The position numbers and the translations under genes were made by a program. Shown here one piece after another: positions 39,443 through 50,738 of a stretch of DNA of 64,000 bases. Source of the stretch: Pseudomonas sp. gcc21 (GTDB lineage Bacteria > Pseudomonadota > Gammaproteobacteria > Pseudomonadales > Pseudomonadaceae); NCBI RefSeq assembly GCF_012844345.1, contig NZ_CP051625.1, positions 1,240,001 through 1,304,000 on the forward strand, given 5' to 3'. Position 1 is the first letter of the stretch, and each line of letters begins with the position of its first letter. The notes under the pieces were generated by a model that had not been told where the DNA came from, ran no database searches, and worked only from the letters and a program-made list of their open reading frames with translations.

Positions 39443-40171
39443 ATGACCATTCTTTACGGTCACCGCGGCGCTCGCGGGGAAGCCCCGGAAAACACCCTGC
39501 CAAGTTTTCGTCAGGCATTGGATGCAGGCGTAACGCGAATGGAGTTGGATCTGCACCTGTCTTCTGACCGTAAGTTAATGATCATTCATGACCCGACGCT
39601 AAAGCGCACCACCGGTCTGCGCGGCAAAATCGCACAGCACACCGCAGAAGAGCTGATGCAGATAGATGCTCGTTTTGCCCTGCCGGGCTGGTCCAGCACC
39701 TGTGCCATCCCCTCTCTGGAACAGCTGTTCCGCGAGCTTTCGGAAATCGAGCATTATCAGCTTGAGGTCAAATCGGGCTCGATCAATCAGTCCCATATTG
39801 TGCTGGATGCGCTTGCCAGACTGGTTGAGCAGTTCGGACTGGAGAACAAGGTCGTCATCACATCGGGTAGCCGCACGCTGCTCAAGGTGGCAAAGACATC
39901 AGGTTTTTCTTTGCCCACAGGTCTGGTAGAGGAATACGGCCTGCTTGATCCCATACGCAGCGCCTTGCGCTACGGCTGTCAGTTTCTGGTGCTGAACTGG
40001 AAACTATGCAACCTGCAGCGGGTTCGTCGTGCGCATCGCCACGGCTTGCACGTATCGGTCTGGACCGTTAACGATCCGGCGTTGATGCATAGATTGGTCG
40101 GGATGGGTGTTGACAGCATTATCACCGATGTCCCGCACCTGGCAGTTGAGACGATCGGCTTGCACACCTGA
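39443..40171 (+). CDS. Glycerophosphodiester phosphodiesterase, cytoplasmic type
   Basis: A 242-residue GDPD enzyme that splits glycerophosphodiesters into sn-glycerol-3-phosphate and alcohol. YGHRGARGEAPENTLPSF carries the catalytic His and metal ligands, followed by ELDLHLSSD and IIHDPTLKRTT. There is no signal peptide, so it resembles UgpQ and not periplasmic GlpQ. Last gene of the PilZ-like operon, converging on sth. Confidence 0.92.
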   Translation: MTILYGHRGARGEAPENTLPSFRQALDAGVTRMELDLHLSSDRKLMIIHDPTLKRTTGLRGKIAQHTAEELMQIDARFALPGWSSTCAIPSLEQLFRELSEIEHYQLEVKSGSINQSHIVLDALARLVEQFGLENKVVITSGSRTLLKVAKTSGFSLPTGLVEEYGLLDPIRSALRYGCQFLVLNWKLCNLQRVRRAHRHGLHVSVWTVNDPALMHRLVGMGVDSIITDVPHLAVETIGLHT

Positions 40172-40176
40172 GAGAA

Positions 40177-40198
40177 CTGCCCGGTTCTTGCCGGGCAG
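40177..40198. terminator. Hairpin between convergent phosphodiesterase and sth genes
   Basis: An 8-bp GC stem CTGCCCGG/CCGGGCAG with loop TTCTTG; no U-run on either strand, so a weak or factor-assisted terminator. Confidence 0.4.
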
Positions 40199-40206
40199 GG
40201 TTCGCA

Positions 40207-41604
40207 TCAGAACAAACGGTTCAGACCATCCAGCGCGGCCACGCGGTAGGCTTCCGCCATGGTTGGATAGTTGAAGGTCGTGTTGACGAAATACTTGATG
40301 GAGTTCGCTTCGCCCTTCTGGTTCATTATCGCCTGGCCGATGTGCACGATCTCCGAAGCCTGGTCGCCGAAACAGTGGATGCCCAGCACTTCCAGCGTCT
40401 CCCGGTGAAAGAGCAGCTTGAGCATACCAACCGGCTCGCTACTGATTTGCGCGCGGGCCATATTCTTGAAGAACGCCTGGCCAATTTCGTAGGGCACTTT
40501 TTCCTCGGTCAACTCTCGTTCGGTCTTGCCCAGGGAACTGATTTCCGGAATCGTATAGATACCCGTCGGCACATCGTCGACAAAACGCCATGCATCATTG
40601 CTGACGATATTGCCGGCAGCGGAACGGCCCTGATCGAAAGCAGCACTGGCCAGGCTCGGCCAGCCGATCACATCCCCTACGGCATAGATGTTCGGCACTT
40701 CGGTCCGGTAATTTTCATCGACGCTGAGCTGGCCACGCCCGTTGGCCTGCAACCCGACATTTTCCAGCCCCAGTCCATCCGTGTTACCCGTACGTCCGTT
40801 GCACCACAGCAGTGCGTCAGCCTTGAGCTTCTTGCCCGACTTCAGGTGCAGGACTACACCGCGATTATCCAGACCCTCAATCTTCTCGTATTCCTCGTTG
40901 TGACGAATCAGCACGGCGTTGTTGCGCAGGTGATAACTCAGCGCGTCAGAGATTTCGTCATCAAGGAAGCTGAGCAGGCGATCGCGGTTGTCAATAAGAT
41001 CAACCTTCACACCCAGGCCACAGAAAATCGAAGCATATTCACAGCCGATTACCCCAGCCCCGTAGATGATCAAATTCCTGGGTGTATGGTTAAGCTTGAG
41101 AATGGTATCGCTGTCGTAGATGCGCGGATGGTTGAAGTTCACGTCCGCTGGACGGTATGGCCGCGAACCCGTGGCGACGATGATTTCCTTCGCCGCCAAA
41201 CGCTCGACCACACCCTGCGCGTTTACCAGCTCGATGGTGTTGGCGTCTGCGAAGCTGCCGCGGCCAAAAAACAGATCCACACGATTGCGCGCATAATAAC
41301 TGGTACGCGACGCCACCTGCTTGGCCATCACGCTTTCGGCGCTTTTAAGCACATCCGGGAAGGAAAACCAACGCGGGTCGCCTATCACGCGAAACATCGG
41401 GTTGGTATTGAAGTGAATAATCTGCTTGACCGAATACCGCAGGGCTTTGGACGGAATAGTGCCCAGGTGCGTGCAATTGCCCCCTACCAGGCTGTGGGCT
41501 TCGACTACTGCAACCTTGCGGCCATGCTTGGCGGCATTCATCGCAGCGCCCTCGCCCGCTGGCCCTGAGCCCAGCACCACTACATCATAGTTATATACGG
41601 CCAT
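40207..41604 (-). CDS. sthA: Soluble pyridine nucleotide transhydrogenase
   Basis: A 465-residue FAD flavoprotein that moves hydride between NADPH and NAD+, balancing the two pools. [17 protein letters not shown] binds [16 protein letters not shown] replaces the redox disulfide of lipoamide dehydrogenase (Cys is kept but the second Cys is Thr), which is diagnostic of Sth. ATG 41604 ([12 protein letters not shown]) is chosen over an earlier start at 41625. Confidence 0.97.
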   Translation of the reverse strand: MAVYNYDVVVLGSGPAGEGAAMNAAKHGRKVAVVEAHSLVGGNCTHLGTIPSKALRYSVKQIIHFNTNPMFRVIGDPRWFSFPDVLKSAESVMAKQVASRTSYYARNRVDLFFGRGSFADANTIELVNAQGVVERLAAKEIIVATGSRPYRPADVNFNHPRIYDSDTILKLNHTPRNLIIYGAGVIGCEYASIFCGLGVKVDLIDNRDRLLSFLDDEISDALSYHLRNNAVLIRHNEEYEKIEGLDNRGVVLHLKSGKKLKADALLWCNGRTGNTDGLGLENVGLQANGRGQLSVDENYRTEVPNIYAVGDVIGWPSLASAAFDQGRSAAGNIVSNDAWRFVDDVPTGIYTIPEISSLGKTERELTEEKVPYEIGQAFFKNMARAQISSEPVGMLKLLFHRETLEVLGIHCFGDQASEIVHIGQAIMNQKGEANSIKYFVNTTFNYPTMAEAYRVAALDGLNRLF

Positions 41605-41658
41605 ACTTCGATTTCCTTGTTCCAATACCCGGATGCTTGCATAGTGCTATTGCGTCAA

Positions 41659-41892
41659 CTACTCGACCTTGGTCGCGTCGTAGGCCAGGTTCGCCTTGGG
41701 CTTCTTTTTCGTCTCGAGGCTGTTCTCGTCGCACTTATCGGCGTTTCCACCACAGATCGAGCAGCTGGAATCCAGACCTGTTGCGCCGATGCCGCCACAC
41801 GAGCCGGCGATCGGCTTGCGGCCCATCATCACGCCGACCGCCATGCCAGCCACGACCAGGCACATCAACAAAAATGCTAATAACCAGACCAT
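41659..41892 (-). CDS. nqrM: Na+-NQR maturation protein NqrM
   Basis: A 77-residue protein with one N-terminal transmembrane helix (about 3-24) followed by five cysteines in SCGG, SSCSICGG and DKC. This is the NqrM (DUF539) pattern; in Vibrio it is needed to place iron between NqrD and NqrE. It is the last gene of the nqr operon here, 3 nt after apbE. Confidence 0.93.
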   Translation of the reverse strand: MVWLLAFLLMCLVVAGMAVGVMMGRKPIAGSCGGIGATGLDSSCSICGGNADKCDENSLETKKKPKANLAYDATKVE

Positions 41893-41895
41893 TTT

Positions 41896-42918
41896 CTACT
41901 CCTTGCCCCGTTCAAGGGCCTTGAATCGAGGCGTACTTCTGGATTCGAAGCCCACCCCTTTGCGTATAACAAATAACGCTGCAATATCCTGCTCGACAGC
42001 ATACTGCCAACCCAGCTCCGGGCCCTTGACCAGCAACAGGGTCGATAATCCGTCAGCCCTGGCCGTATCCGGGTCCAGTACTGTTACCGCGGCCAGCTGA
42101 TGCATGACCGGTTCACCGCTGCGTGGATCGAAGGTATGGGAATACCGCTTGCCTTCAAACTCGAAGTAGTTGCGGTAATCACCCGACGTAGACACTCCGT
42201 GACCATCCAGCGGCAGAATGAGCTGAGCGATACGGTTGTCGTCACGGGGCTCTTCAATAGCGATGCGCCAAGGCACATCGCCGGGTTTCGAACCCGCTGC
42301 CTTGAGTTCCCCGGTGATTTCCACCATATAACTTGTGATGCTCTCTGCCGCCAGGTGTTCCACCACCCGATCCACCATGTAACCGGCTGCCATCGCGCTC
42401 AGATCCACCTGGACAGGTGCGTCCTTGCACAACTGCCCGTCTACCGTATGCAGATTCTGCTGGCCGACTTTCTGCAACACTTCAGTCAGCGCCGCAGCTT
42501 CAGGAACTGACTGACCGGCCGGGCCACCATGGAAACCCCATAATTCGAGCAAGGGGCCGATGGTGATATCAAAGCCCCCATCGCTGTGCTCATGGAGCTC
42601 GTCGGCCAAGGACACCATCTCCAGAACGGATTCAGGCATGTCCTGGCAGCTACCTGCCGGAAGAGCATTGAAGCGAGCCAGATCTGAATCATCACGCCAG
42701 GTGGACACTTCGCCATCGAATTCGGCTAACAGCGCTTCAATATTCGCTTGTAACGCTTCCGGCGCAGGCGTCTCCTCGGTACTTACCCATTTTATCGAAT
42801 AGGTACTGCCCATGGTGCCGCCGTAGATTTCGGAAACCGTTTCTGCAGAATTGAAACAGCCCGCTAACGTAGCTGCCACAGCAACTACGAAAGCGGGCTG
42901 AGTGATGCGGTGCAGCAT
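41896..42918 (-). CDS. apbE: FAD:protein FMN transferase, lipoprotein
   Basis: A 340-residue ApbE-family flavin transferase that attaches FMN covalently to threonines of NqrB and NqrC. A signal peptide ends at lipobox LAGC, Cys21. MGSTYSIKW, EVSTWRDDSDLARFN and VSTSGDYRNYFE are typical, as is the metal-binding Asp/Thr region VLDPDTARADGLST. The usual GGE of the flavin site reads ITGEL here. ATG 42918 starts 1 nt after the nqrF stop; an upstream start at 42963 lies inside nqrF. Confidence 0.94.
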   Translation of the reverse strand: MLHRITQPAFVVAVAATLAGCFNSAETVSEIYGGTMGSTYSIKWVSTEETPAPEALQANIEALLAEFDGEVSTWRDDSDLARFNALPAGSCQDMPESVLEMVSLADELHEHSDGGFDITIGPLLELWGFHGGPAGQSVPEAAALTEVLQKVGQQNLHTVDGQLCKDAPVQVDLSAMAAGYMVDRVVEHLAAESITSYMVEITGELKAAGSKPGDVPWRIAIEEPRDDNRIAQLILPLDGHGVSTSGDYRNYFEFEGKRYSHTFDPRSGEPVMHQLAAVTVLDPDTARADGLSTLLLVKGPELGWQYAVEQDIAALFVIRKGVGFESRSTPRFKALERGKE

Positions 42919-42919
42919 G

Positions 42920-44143
42920 CTAGCCGCCGAAGTCATCAAGCAAGATATTCTCCGGCTCAACACCCAGGTCCTGCAGCATCTTGATCACCGAGGCGTTCAT
43001 CATCGGCGGTCCACACATGTAGTACTCGCAATCCTCTGGAGCCGGATGGTCCTTGAGGTAATTCTCGTAGAGCACGTTATGAATGAATCCGGTCGGGCCT
43101 TCCCAATTGTCTTCAGGCAAGGGATCGGACAACGCCAGATGCCATTCGAAGTTCTCGTTCTCTGCGGCGAGTTTGTCGTATTCCTCGACGTAGAACGCTT
43201 CGCGCAATGAACGTGCACCGTACCAGAAGGACATCTTGCGCTTGGACTGCAGACGCTTGAGCTGGTCAAAGATGTGCGAGCGCATGGGCGCCATACCTGC
43301 ACCACCACCAATGAAGACCATTTCAGCTTCGGTATCCTTGGCAAAGAATTCACCGAACGGTCCATAAACGGTGACCTTGTCGCCAGGCTTGAGGCTGAAC
43401 ACCCAGGAGGACATTTTGCCCGGTGGCAGCTCATCACGCCCGGGCGGCGGTGACGCTACACGGATGTTGAATTTGACCAAGCCACGCTCTTCCGGGTAGT
43501 TCGCCATGGAGTACGCGCGAATGACTGTTTCGTCCACCTTGGAGACAAATTTCCACAGATTGAACTTGTCCCAGTCGCCACGGAATTCCGGTTGAATATC
43601 GAAATCCTTGTAGTTCACGGTGTGCGGCGGGCATTCCAGCTGCACGTAACCGCCCGCACGGAAGTCGACATTCTCGCCCTCCGGCAATTTCAACGTCAGC
43701 TCCTTGATGAAGGTCGCGACGTTGGGGTTCGATTCAACGGTGCATTCCCACTTCTTGACCCCGAATACTTCTTCCGGAACCTCGATCTTCATGTCCTGCT
43801 TGACCGGAGTCTGGCAGGAAAGACGCCAGCCTTCCTTCGCTTCGCGCTTGGTGAAATGCGTTTCTTCGGTGGGCAACATTTCGCCGCCGCCGCTCTCGAC
43901 GATGCATTTGCACTGAGCGCAGGTGCCGCCACCGCCACATGCAGACGATAGAAAGATGCCATTGGAAGACAGCGTATTCAGCAGCTTGTCGCCCGCGGCC
44001 ACGGTAACAGTCCGCTCGCCGTTGATCTCGATATTGACATCACCGCTGCTGACCAGCTTTGAACGCGCAATCAGAATCACAGTCACCAGGGTCAATACGA
44101 TGGCTGTGAACATCCCTACGCCGAGATAAATTTCCATCTCCAT
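42920..44143 (-). CDS. nqrF: Na+-NQR subunit F (NADH dehydrogenase, 2Fe-2S/FAD)
   Basis: A 407-residue subunit that takes electrons from NADH. An N-terminal helix (about 5-27) anchors a ferredoxin domain with Cys69, Cys75, Cys78 and Cys110, followed by an FAD domain with RAYSMANYP and an NADH domain with [11 protein letters not shown]. The C-terminal DDFGG is typical. The ATG at 44143 has GGAG 8 nt upstream. Confidence 0.97.
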   Translation of the reverse strand: MEMEIYLGVGMFTAIVLTLVTVILIARSKLVSSGDVNIEINGERTVTVAAGDKLLNTLSSNGIFLSSACGGGGTCAQCKCIVESGGGEMLPTEETHFTKREAKEGWRLSCQTPVKQDMKIEVPEEVFGVKKWECTVESNPNVATFIKELTLKLPEGENVDFRAGGYVQLECPPHTVNYKDFDIQPEFRGDWDKFNLWKFVSKVDETVIRAYSMANYPEERGLVKFNIRVASPPPGRDELPPGKMSSWVFSLKPGDKVTVYGPFGEFFAKDTEAEMVFIGGGAGMAPMRSHIFDQLKRLQSKRKMSFWYGARSLREAFYVEEYDKLAAENENFEWHLALSDPLPEDNWEGPTGFIHNVLYENYLKDHPAPEDCEYYMCGPPMMNASVIKMLQDLGVEPENILLDDFGG

Positions 44144-44158
44144 CAGTTCAGCTCCTCT

Positions 44159-44770
44159 TTACAGTTGCACGCCGGAAAACGACATGAAACCGAGGGACAT
44201 CAGACCCACGGCGATGAATGTTATGCCCAGGCCGCGCAGACCATCCGGCACATCGCTGTATTTGAGCTTCTCGCGGATCCCTGCCAACGCAACGATCGCC
44301 AGAGCCCAGCCGGTGCCCGAGCCAAAGCCATAGACCACACTCTCACCGAAGGCGTAATCCCGCTCGACCATGAACAGTGCAGCCCCCATGATCGCGCAGT
44401 TAACCGTGATCAGCGGCAGGAACACGCCCAGCGCGTTGTAGAGCGCAGGCACGAACTTGTCGAGCAGCATTTCCATGATCTGCACAATCGCGGCGATAAC
44501 GCCGATGTAACTCAGCAGACCCAGGAAGCTGAGGTCGACGTTGGGCAGGCCTGCCCAGGCCAGAGCGCCATCCTTGAGCAGATAGGTGTAGATCAGGTTG
44601 TTCGCGGGAACCGTGATCGTCAGTACGACGATCACCGCGATGCCCAGACCGATTGCAGTCTGCACCTTCTTCGAGATAGCGATAAACGTACACATCCCGA
44701 GGAAGAACGCGAGGGCCATGTTTTCGACAAAAATGGCCCGGACCGCGAGGCTAATATAATGTTCGATCAT
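44159..44770 (-). CDS. nqrE: Na+-NQR subunit E
   Basis: A 203-residue membrane protein with six transmembrane helices. With NqrD it holds the iron centre between the membrane halves; a cysteine in the first helix region (FLGMCTF) and one in VNCAIMG are the expected iron ligands. It is homologous to RnfA. It lies between nqrD and nqrF with 3- and 15-nt gaps. Confidence 0.96.
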   Translation of the reverse strand: MIEHYISLAVRAIFVENMALAFFLGMCTFIAISKKVQTAIGLGIAVIVVLTITVPANNLIYTYLLKDGALAWAGLPNVDLSFLGLLSYIGVIAAIVQIMEMLLDKFVPALYNALGVFLPLITVNCAIMGAALFMVERDYAFGESVVYGFGSGTGWALAIVALAGIREKLKYSDVPDGLRGLGITFIAVGLMSLGFMSFSGVQL

Positions 44771-44773
44771 GAT

Positions 44774-45445
<672 letters not shown>

Positions 45446-45446
45446 G

Positions 45447-46223
45447 TCATGCCTCCCCTGCTTTCAGGTTTTGCAAGAAGGAACGGAAACCGGTGTCGCC
45501 CATCCAGAATCGAACGAGATTCTCGACGCCGCGACTGGTCAGCGTAGCGCCAGCCAGACCGTCGACCTTGTATTGACGACGCGGATCGCTGCCATCGACG
45601 GTACCCTTGACGACCTGTACGCCGACTTCACCTTCCTCGTTGTATACGACGTTGCCTTTCCACAGCTCACGCCACCGGGGATTATCTACCTCGCCACCAA
45701 GACCGGGTGTTTCACCGTGCTGGTAAAAACCCAGCCCGCGGATGGTGTTGAGGTCGCCTTCCAGCGCGAGGAAGCCGTACAGAGTGGACCAGAGACCATA
45801 GCCATGTATCGGCAGAATCATGGTTTCGATGCCGTCTTCGTTCTCGATCATGTACACCGTAGCGTAATGCTCGCGTCGACGAATGCTGGCCACGTCCTCA
45901 TGCGCTTCCAGCGCGCGGGACAGGTTCGGATCCCGCGATGCAGCCTGCTGGTCGTAGCTCAGCGGCTCGTGCGCATCGCTGAACTTACCGGTACGCAGAT
46001 CCACCAGACGCGCAGTTACCTGCTCGAATTGTTCAGCTACGCTAGGCCCTTCTTCCAGCAAACCGGCAATCAACAGAATGTTGCGCTGTTTGTCGAGCAG
46101 CTGGTTTTTCACCTGCACCGGCTTGAGCGACACGGCGGCGACCGACACCACGATCGAGCACACCAGGCAGACCAGCAGCGCGACGATAATAGTACGGCTG
46201 ACGGATTCTTTTTTAGTGGACAT
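45447..46223 (-). CDS. nqrC: Na+-NQR subunit C (covalent FMN)
   Basis: A 258-residue subunit with one N-terminal helix (about 12-33) and a periplasmic FMN domain. Thr227 in [12 protein letters not shown] is the ApbE-type FMN attachment site. The ATG at 46223, with GGAGG 10 nt upstream, overlaps the nqrB stop by 11 nt; a TTG three codons earlier is too close to the Shine-Dalgarno site. Confidence 0.96.
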   Translation of the reverse strand: MSTKKESVSRTIIVALLVCLVCSIVVSVAAVSLKPVQVKNQLLDKQRNILLIAGLLEEGPSVAEQFEQVTARLVDLRTGKFSDAHEPLSYDQQAASRDPNLSRALEAHEDVASIRRREHYATVYMIENEDGIETMILPIHGYGLWSTLYGFLALEGDLNTIRGLGFYQHGETPGLGGEVDNPRWRELWKGNVVYNEEGEVGVQVVKGTVDGSDPRRQYKVDGLAGATLTSRGVENLVRFWMGDTGFRSFLQNLKAGEA

Positions 46224-47427
46224 TACGTGCAAGCCTCCGTTTGATGTTGGCCTGAACGACGAAGTGATCGATCAGGGGAGCAAAGAGGTTAGCGAATAGA
46301 ATCGCGAGCATCATGCCCTCAGGGAACGCTGGGTTCACTACACGAATCAGCACCACCATCAACCCGATCAGAGCACCAAACACCCACTTACCCGTGTTCG
46401 TCATGGACGCTGACACGGGATCGGTAGCCATGAAGATCATGCCGAAGGCGAAACCACCGGTGACGAGGTGCCAGTACCAGGGCATCGCGAACATCGGATT
46501 GGATGTCGATCCCAGCACGTTGAACAACAAGCTGGTCGCGATCATGCCGATCATTACGCCCAGAACAATCCGCATGCTAGCGATGCGGGTCATCAACAAT
46601 ACTGCGCCGCCAATGAAAATCGCCAGGGTTGAAGTTTCACCCATCGAGCCGTGGATATTGCCAAGGAATGCGTCCCACCAGGTAATGCCCTGGCCGATGA
46701 CCGCTTCGACACCGCCCATCGCCATAGCACTGAGTGCAGTGGCGCTGGCGTAGCCATCGACCGCCGTCCATACCGCATCACCGGAAATTTCCGCAGGATA
46801 GGCAAAGAACAGAAAGGCCCGGCCGGTTAGCGCCGGGTTAAGGAAGTTCTTACCGGTACCGCCAAAGACTTCCTTGCCGATGACCACGCCGAAGCTGATA
46901 CCCAGTGCGACCTGCCAGAGAGGGATATCCGGCGGCAGAATCAATGCAAACAGGACTGAAGTAACGAAGAAACCTTCATTGACCTCATGCTTGCGGACCG
47001 ATGCAAACACCACCTCCCAGAAACCGCCCACTATGAAGGTCACCGCGTACACCGGCAGGAAGTACGCTGCGCCGTGTACGAAGTTGTCCCACAGGCTAGC
47101 CGGATCGAATCCAGCGAACATCTGGATCAGCGCGATGCGCCAGCTATCCTGCATACCCAGCATTTCAGGGTTTTCAGCATAAATGCTGTTGGCCTGAAGA
47201 CCGACGTTATACATCCCGTAGAACATCGCCGGGAAAGTACACAACCAGACGGTGATCATCATGCGCTTGAGGTCAAGCCCGTCGCGTACATGGGAGGTTG
47301 TCCGGGTAACGCTGCCCGGGCGATACAGGAAAGTATCCACGGCTTCATACAAGGCGTAATACTTCTCGTGTTTACCGCCTTTTTCGAAGTTATGCTCGAT
47401 CTTGTCGAGCAATGCACGAAGACCCAT
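46213..47427 (-). CDS. nqrB: Na+-NQR subunit B (covalent FMN, riboflavin)
   Basis: A 404-residue membrane subunit with about ten helices, the main sodium-translocating part. Thr230 in [10 protein letters not shown] is the FMN attachment site. [28 protein letters not shown] (quoted here only as its GKEVFGGTG and NPALTGRAF parts) is the conserved helix-loop. It starts 3 nt after nqrA. Confidence 0.96.
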   Translation of the reverse strand: MGLRALLDKIEHNFEKGGKHEKYYALYEAVDTFLYRPGSVTRTTSHVRDGLDLKRMMITVWLCTFPAMFYGMYNVGLQANSIYAENPEMLGMQDSWRIALIQMFAGFDPASLWDNFVHGAAYFLPVYAVTFIVGGFWEVVFASVRKHEVNEGFFVTSVLFALILPPDIPLWQVALGISFGVVIGKEVFGGTGKNFLNPALTGRAFLFFAYPAEISGDAVWTAVDGYASATALSAMAMGGVEAVIGQGITWWDAFLGNIHGSMGETSTLAIFIGGAVLLMTRIASMRIVLGVMIGMIATSLLFNVLGSTSNPMFAMPWYWHLVTGGFAFGMIFMATDPVSASMTNTGKWVFGALIGLMVVLIRVVNPAFPEGMMLAILFANLFAPLIDHFVVQANIKRRLARNVH

Positions 47428-47430
47428 GGC

Positions 47431-48768
47431 TTAACCCTCCTTTTCGATGCGGGTTAGGTTGTCCCGCAGAATCGGGCCGTATTCGTACTTACCGGCACAC
47501 ACGTAACTGCACAGCGCCAGATCTTCTTCATCCAGCTCCAGACAACCGAGCTGTTGAGCGACTTCGGTGTCGCCGACAATCAATGCGCGCAACAGTTGGG
47601 TCGGAAGGATATCCAGCGGCATGACCTGTTCGTAGTTGCCAACCGGAATCATGGCGCGAGGACTGCCATTGGTGGTGGTAGTCATATCGAACAGCTTCGA
47701 CGGGCTGAGCTTGGACAAAAAGATGTTCATTACGGAGTGTTTGTCAGTACCGGCACGCAAGTAATGCAGCATCTGCCGATCAGTGCCTTCCAGCAATACG
47801 GATGCCTGCAGATGATAACGACCTAGATAACTGACTGGGCCACGCGCGTGACGGCCACCGAATACTGAACCCGAGATGATGCGATTTACGCCAGTCTTGA
47901 GCTCACCAGCGGTCAACTCCTCAAGGTTCGCTCCCACACGGGTTTTCAGCAGGCGTGGTTTTTCTACCTGCGGACCACCCAGCGCGATGACGCGCTCAGT
48001 CCAGAGACGACCGTCAGTAAACAGCTTGCCGACCGCGATCACGTCCTGGTAATTGATATGCCAGGCCTGGCGGTTCTCGTTGACCGGATCAAGCATATGA
48101 ATATGGGTGCCGGGGAGACCTGCCGGATGCGGCCCTGCGAAGCTCTCTGTACGTACACCTTCAACATTCTCGCCGGGGATCGATGCCCCGTCGGCCTTGC
48201 ACAGCCAGACGCGAGCAAGCCGGGACAGCACCTTAAGACCGTTTTCGAAGGCTTCAGCCTGATCGGCAAGCACGACAGCCGGATCGGCTGACAGCGGATG
48301 GGTGTCGATGGCGGTGACAAAAATCGAACTGGGCGTTGCGTCCACTTCCGGGACCTTGCTGTAAGGTCGGGTCCGCAGGGCTGTCCACATGCCTGAATTG
48401 ATAAGCTGCTGACGAACCTTTTCGCCATCAAGGCTGGCCAGAGCTGCGGCTTCGTGCGCATCGAACTCGACGGCATCATCGCCCTCGACATCGATCACGA
48501 CAGACTGCAAAACACGCTTTTCGCCACGATTGATGGCGCTGATCACGCCGCTGGCAGGAGCCGTATACACAACTCCAGGTGTTTTCTTGTCACTGAACAG
48601 GATCTGTCCCAATCTGACCCGGTCACCCAATTGTACTTCCATGGTAGGTTTCATACCGTGGTAGTCGAAGCCGATTACGGCCACGCTACGTACCTGACGG
48701 GCATCGTCAATACGTTGCTCGGGCGACCCGGTGATTGGCAAGTCCAAGCCCCGTTTGATTTTTATCAT
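47431..48768 (-). CDS. nqrA: Na+-NQR subunit A
   Basis: A 445-residue peripheral subunit, first gene of the eight-gene nqrABCDEF-apbE-nqrM operon. It opens [15 protein letters not shown] and contains FHPLSADP-like [13 protein letters not shown] and [21 protein letters not shown]. It is involved in quinone binding. Function of the pump: NADH oxidation by ubiquinone coupled to sodium export, consistent with a marine or salt-tolerant life style, although PAO1 also has it. Confidence 0.96.
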   Translation of the reverse strand: MIKIKRGLDLPITGSPEQRIDDARQVRSVAVIGFDYHGMKPTMEVQLGDRVRLGQILFSDKKTPGVVYTAPASGVISAINRGEKRVLQSVVIDVEGDDAVEFDAHEAAALASLDGEKVRQQLINSGMWTALRTRPYSKVPEVDATPSSIFVTAIDTHPLSADPAVVLADQAEAFENGLKVLSRLARVWLCKADGASIPGENVEGVRTESFAGPHPAGLPGTHIHMLDPVNENRQAWHINYQDVIAVGKLFTDGRLWTERVIALGGPQVEKPRLLKTRVGANLEELTAGELKTGVNRIISGSVFGGRHARGPVSYLGRYHLQASVLLEGTDRQMLHYLRAGTDKHSVMNIFLSKLSPSKLFDMTTTTNGSPRAMIPVGNYEQVMPLDILPTQLLRALIVGDTEVAQQLGCLELDEEDLALCSYVCAGKYEYGPILRDNLTRIEKEG

Positions 48769-49091
48769 ACGAATAGCCTAATCACTGGTTGGAATCTATA
48801 AGGGTGTGCCGCTACCGAACCGGGAAACCCGACGATATGGCGCTGAAAACAGACGCGGAATCAAAGCAAGACGGCAGCAAACCCCCACCAAAAATCCCGC
48901 TAAGTATAAAGATCCTGCCTAACCAAAGCTACTCAAGCACTTGAATATTTCGGAGTATCTGCTTCATACCGCCCCAGTGACAATCAGTCGCATTTGCGAG
49001 AATCAAGCGCTGGTTCAAAACCCTGAGAAAAGCCGTTGCATGGCGACAACAGGAGCAACGGTTTCATGCGGACACCTGAAGAACGCACAAC
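48769..49091. other. Untranslated region upstream of nqr
   Basis: No gene is supported in these 323 nt. On the minus strand a TATACT -10-like hexamer lies at 48903-48908 without a good -35. A TCAAG-CA-CTTGA inverted repeat at 48933-48944 sits just upstream and could bind a regulator. These would control the nqr operon; the gap starts after the gap terminator. Confidence 0.35.
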
Positions 49092-49117
49092 AAAAAAGGC
49101 GCCGAAGCGCCTTTTTT
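49092..49117. terminator. Terminator downstream of gap
   Basis: An 11-bp stem AAAAAAGGCGC/GCGCCTTTTTT with loop CGAA, 13 nt after the gap stop on the minus strand; U-runs on both strands. Confidence 0.92.
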
Positions 49118-49129
49118 GCATAGCCTTGC

Positions 49130-50575
49130 TTACCGCTTGGACGGAAATGCCGGAGGATTCACATTGGCCATGTCTTCCAGAATCCGCACAACCTGACAGC
49201 TGTATCCGAATTCGTTGTCGTACCACACATACAGAATCACACGATTGTCATTGCAGATGGTTGCTTCAGCATCCACAACACCAGCGTGGCGGGAGCCAAC
49301 GAAGTCGGTGGAAACCACTTCCTGAGAATTAGTGAAGTCGATCTGCTTGTGCAGGTCGGAGTGCAACGCCATGTGACGCAGGTAATCATTGACCTCGTCA
49401 CGGTTAGTGCTGCTCTTCAGATTCAGGTTCAGAATCGCCATGGACACGTTGGGCGTGGGCACCCGGATCGCGTTACCGGAGAGTTTGCCGGACAGCTCGG
49501 GCAGCGCCTTGGCCACAGCCTTGGCGGCGCCAGTCTCGGTGATGACCATGTTCAACGCGGCGCTGCGGCCACGGCGATTGCCCTTGTGGAAGTTATCGAT
49601 CAGGTTCTGGTCATTTGTGTAGGAATGAACAGTCTCAACGTGACCATTTTCAATGCCGTATTTGTCATTGATTGCTTTCAACACCGGCACGATTGCGTTG
49701 GTCGTACAGGACGCAGCGGAAATGATCTTGTCTTCGGGCGTAATTGCCGCATGGTTGATGCCATGAACGATATTCTTCAGGTCACCCTTGCCCGGTGCAG
49801 TGAGGACTACCTGGGAAACACCCGGGCACTTGAGGTGCTGAGACAGGCCTGCCTCGTCACGCCATACGCCGGTGTTATCAACAACGATCGCGTCCTTGAT
49901 ACCGTACTGGGTGTAAACGACGCTGCTCGGGTCGCTGGCATAAATGATCTGAATGACGTTGCCGTTTGCAGTGAGCGTATTGCTCTCTTCATCGATCGTA
50001 ATGGTGCCTTGGAAGGAGCCGTGAACCGAATCGCGGCGCAGCAGACTGGCGCGTTTGGCCAGATCGTTGGCGGCACCCTTGCGCACGACGATGGCGCGCA
50101 GACGCAGACCGTCGCCAGCGCCGGTCTTTTCAACCATGATGCGGGCCAGCAGACGTCCAATACGACCGAAACCATACAGAACGACATCACGCCCTTCACG
50201 CCGCTCGCCTTTCTTGCCGATTACCTCAGCCAGCTCATCACGCAGGAAGGCGTCCAAATCATCGCCACCGACCTCACGGAATTTGTTTACCAGTCGGCCA
50301 AGGTCAATCGAAGCCGGCCCCAGATCCAGATCCAGCAGCGCCTTGATGACAGGAAATGTGTCGTGGACCGACAGCTCGGTATCATCAATCTGGCGGGCGA
50401 AACGGTGAGATTTGAGTAGACTGATAACAGACCGGTTCACCAGACCCCGGCCATAGATTGAGGTGACCACGTTGTTCTCGCGGTACAGCCGACCGATCAG
50501 CGGAATCATCGCCTCAGCGGTTGCTTCCCGTTCAGTCCAGGCTTCCAGGCATTGATCGTATTGGGCTTGAGTCAC
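49130..50575 (-). CDS. gap: Glyceraldehyde-3-phosphate dehydrogenase with N-terminal extension
   Basis: A 481-residue protein whose last 350 residues are a normal GAPDH: NAD-binding LYGFGRIGR begins at 134, Cys290 is in SAASCTTN, and the C-terminal NEFGYSCQVVRI is typical. The first 130 residues form an added helical domain not found in GapA. It resembles the second GAPDH of P. aeruginosa beside mfd. GTG 50575 has AAGGAA 5 nt upstream; a frame to 50644 lacks such a site. It is divergent from mfd. Confidence 0.93.
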   Translation of the reverse strand: MTQAQYDQCLEAWTEREATAEAMIPLIGRLYRENNVVTSIYGRGLVNRSVISLLKSHRFARQIDDTELSVHDTFPVIKALLDLDLGPASIDLGRLVNKFREVGGDDLDAFLRDELAEVIGKKGERREGRDVVLYGFGRIGRLLARIMVEKTGAGDGLRLRAIVVRKGAANDLAKRASLLRRDSVHGSFQGTITIDEESNTLTANGNVIQIIYASDPSSVVYTQYGIKDAIVVDNTGVWRDEAGLSQHLKCPGVSQVVLTAPGKGDLKNIVHGINHAAITPEDKIISAASCTTNAIVPVLKAINDKYGIENGHVETVHSYTNDQNLIDNFHKGNRRGRSAALNMVITETGAAKAVAKALPELSGKLSGNAIRVPTPNVSMAILNLNLKSSTNRDEVNDYLRHMALHSDLHKQIDFTNSQEVVSTDFVGSRHAGVVDAEATICNDNRVILYVWYDNEFGYSCQVVRILEDMANVNPPAFPSKR

Positions 50576-50738
50576 GGCGTTTCCTTCCAGGTCTTGGGTG
50601 CTAAAGAGGGCCAATATTATGCGTTTAGCGGGCAAGAGAGGCAATCATCCTTGGAAAAAGCCGGAGACAGGACAGACCATGTCGGACAGACCGTACCAGA
50701 CGGCGTTACACTAGCGCTTTTCCTGATGGACCCCAAGC

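Noticed and set aside
40342..41568. 408-codon plus-strand frame opposite sthA
   Set aside because: The minus-strand gene is unmistakable SthA; the plus frame has no start signal or recognisable motif.
49286..50419. 377-codon plus-strand frame opposite gap
   Set aside because: Mirror frame of the GAPDH gene, no ribosome-binding site or family match.
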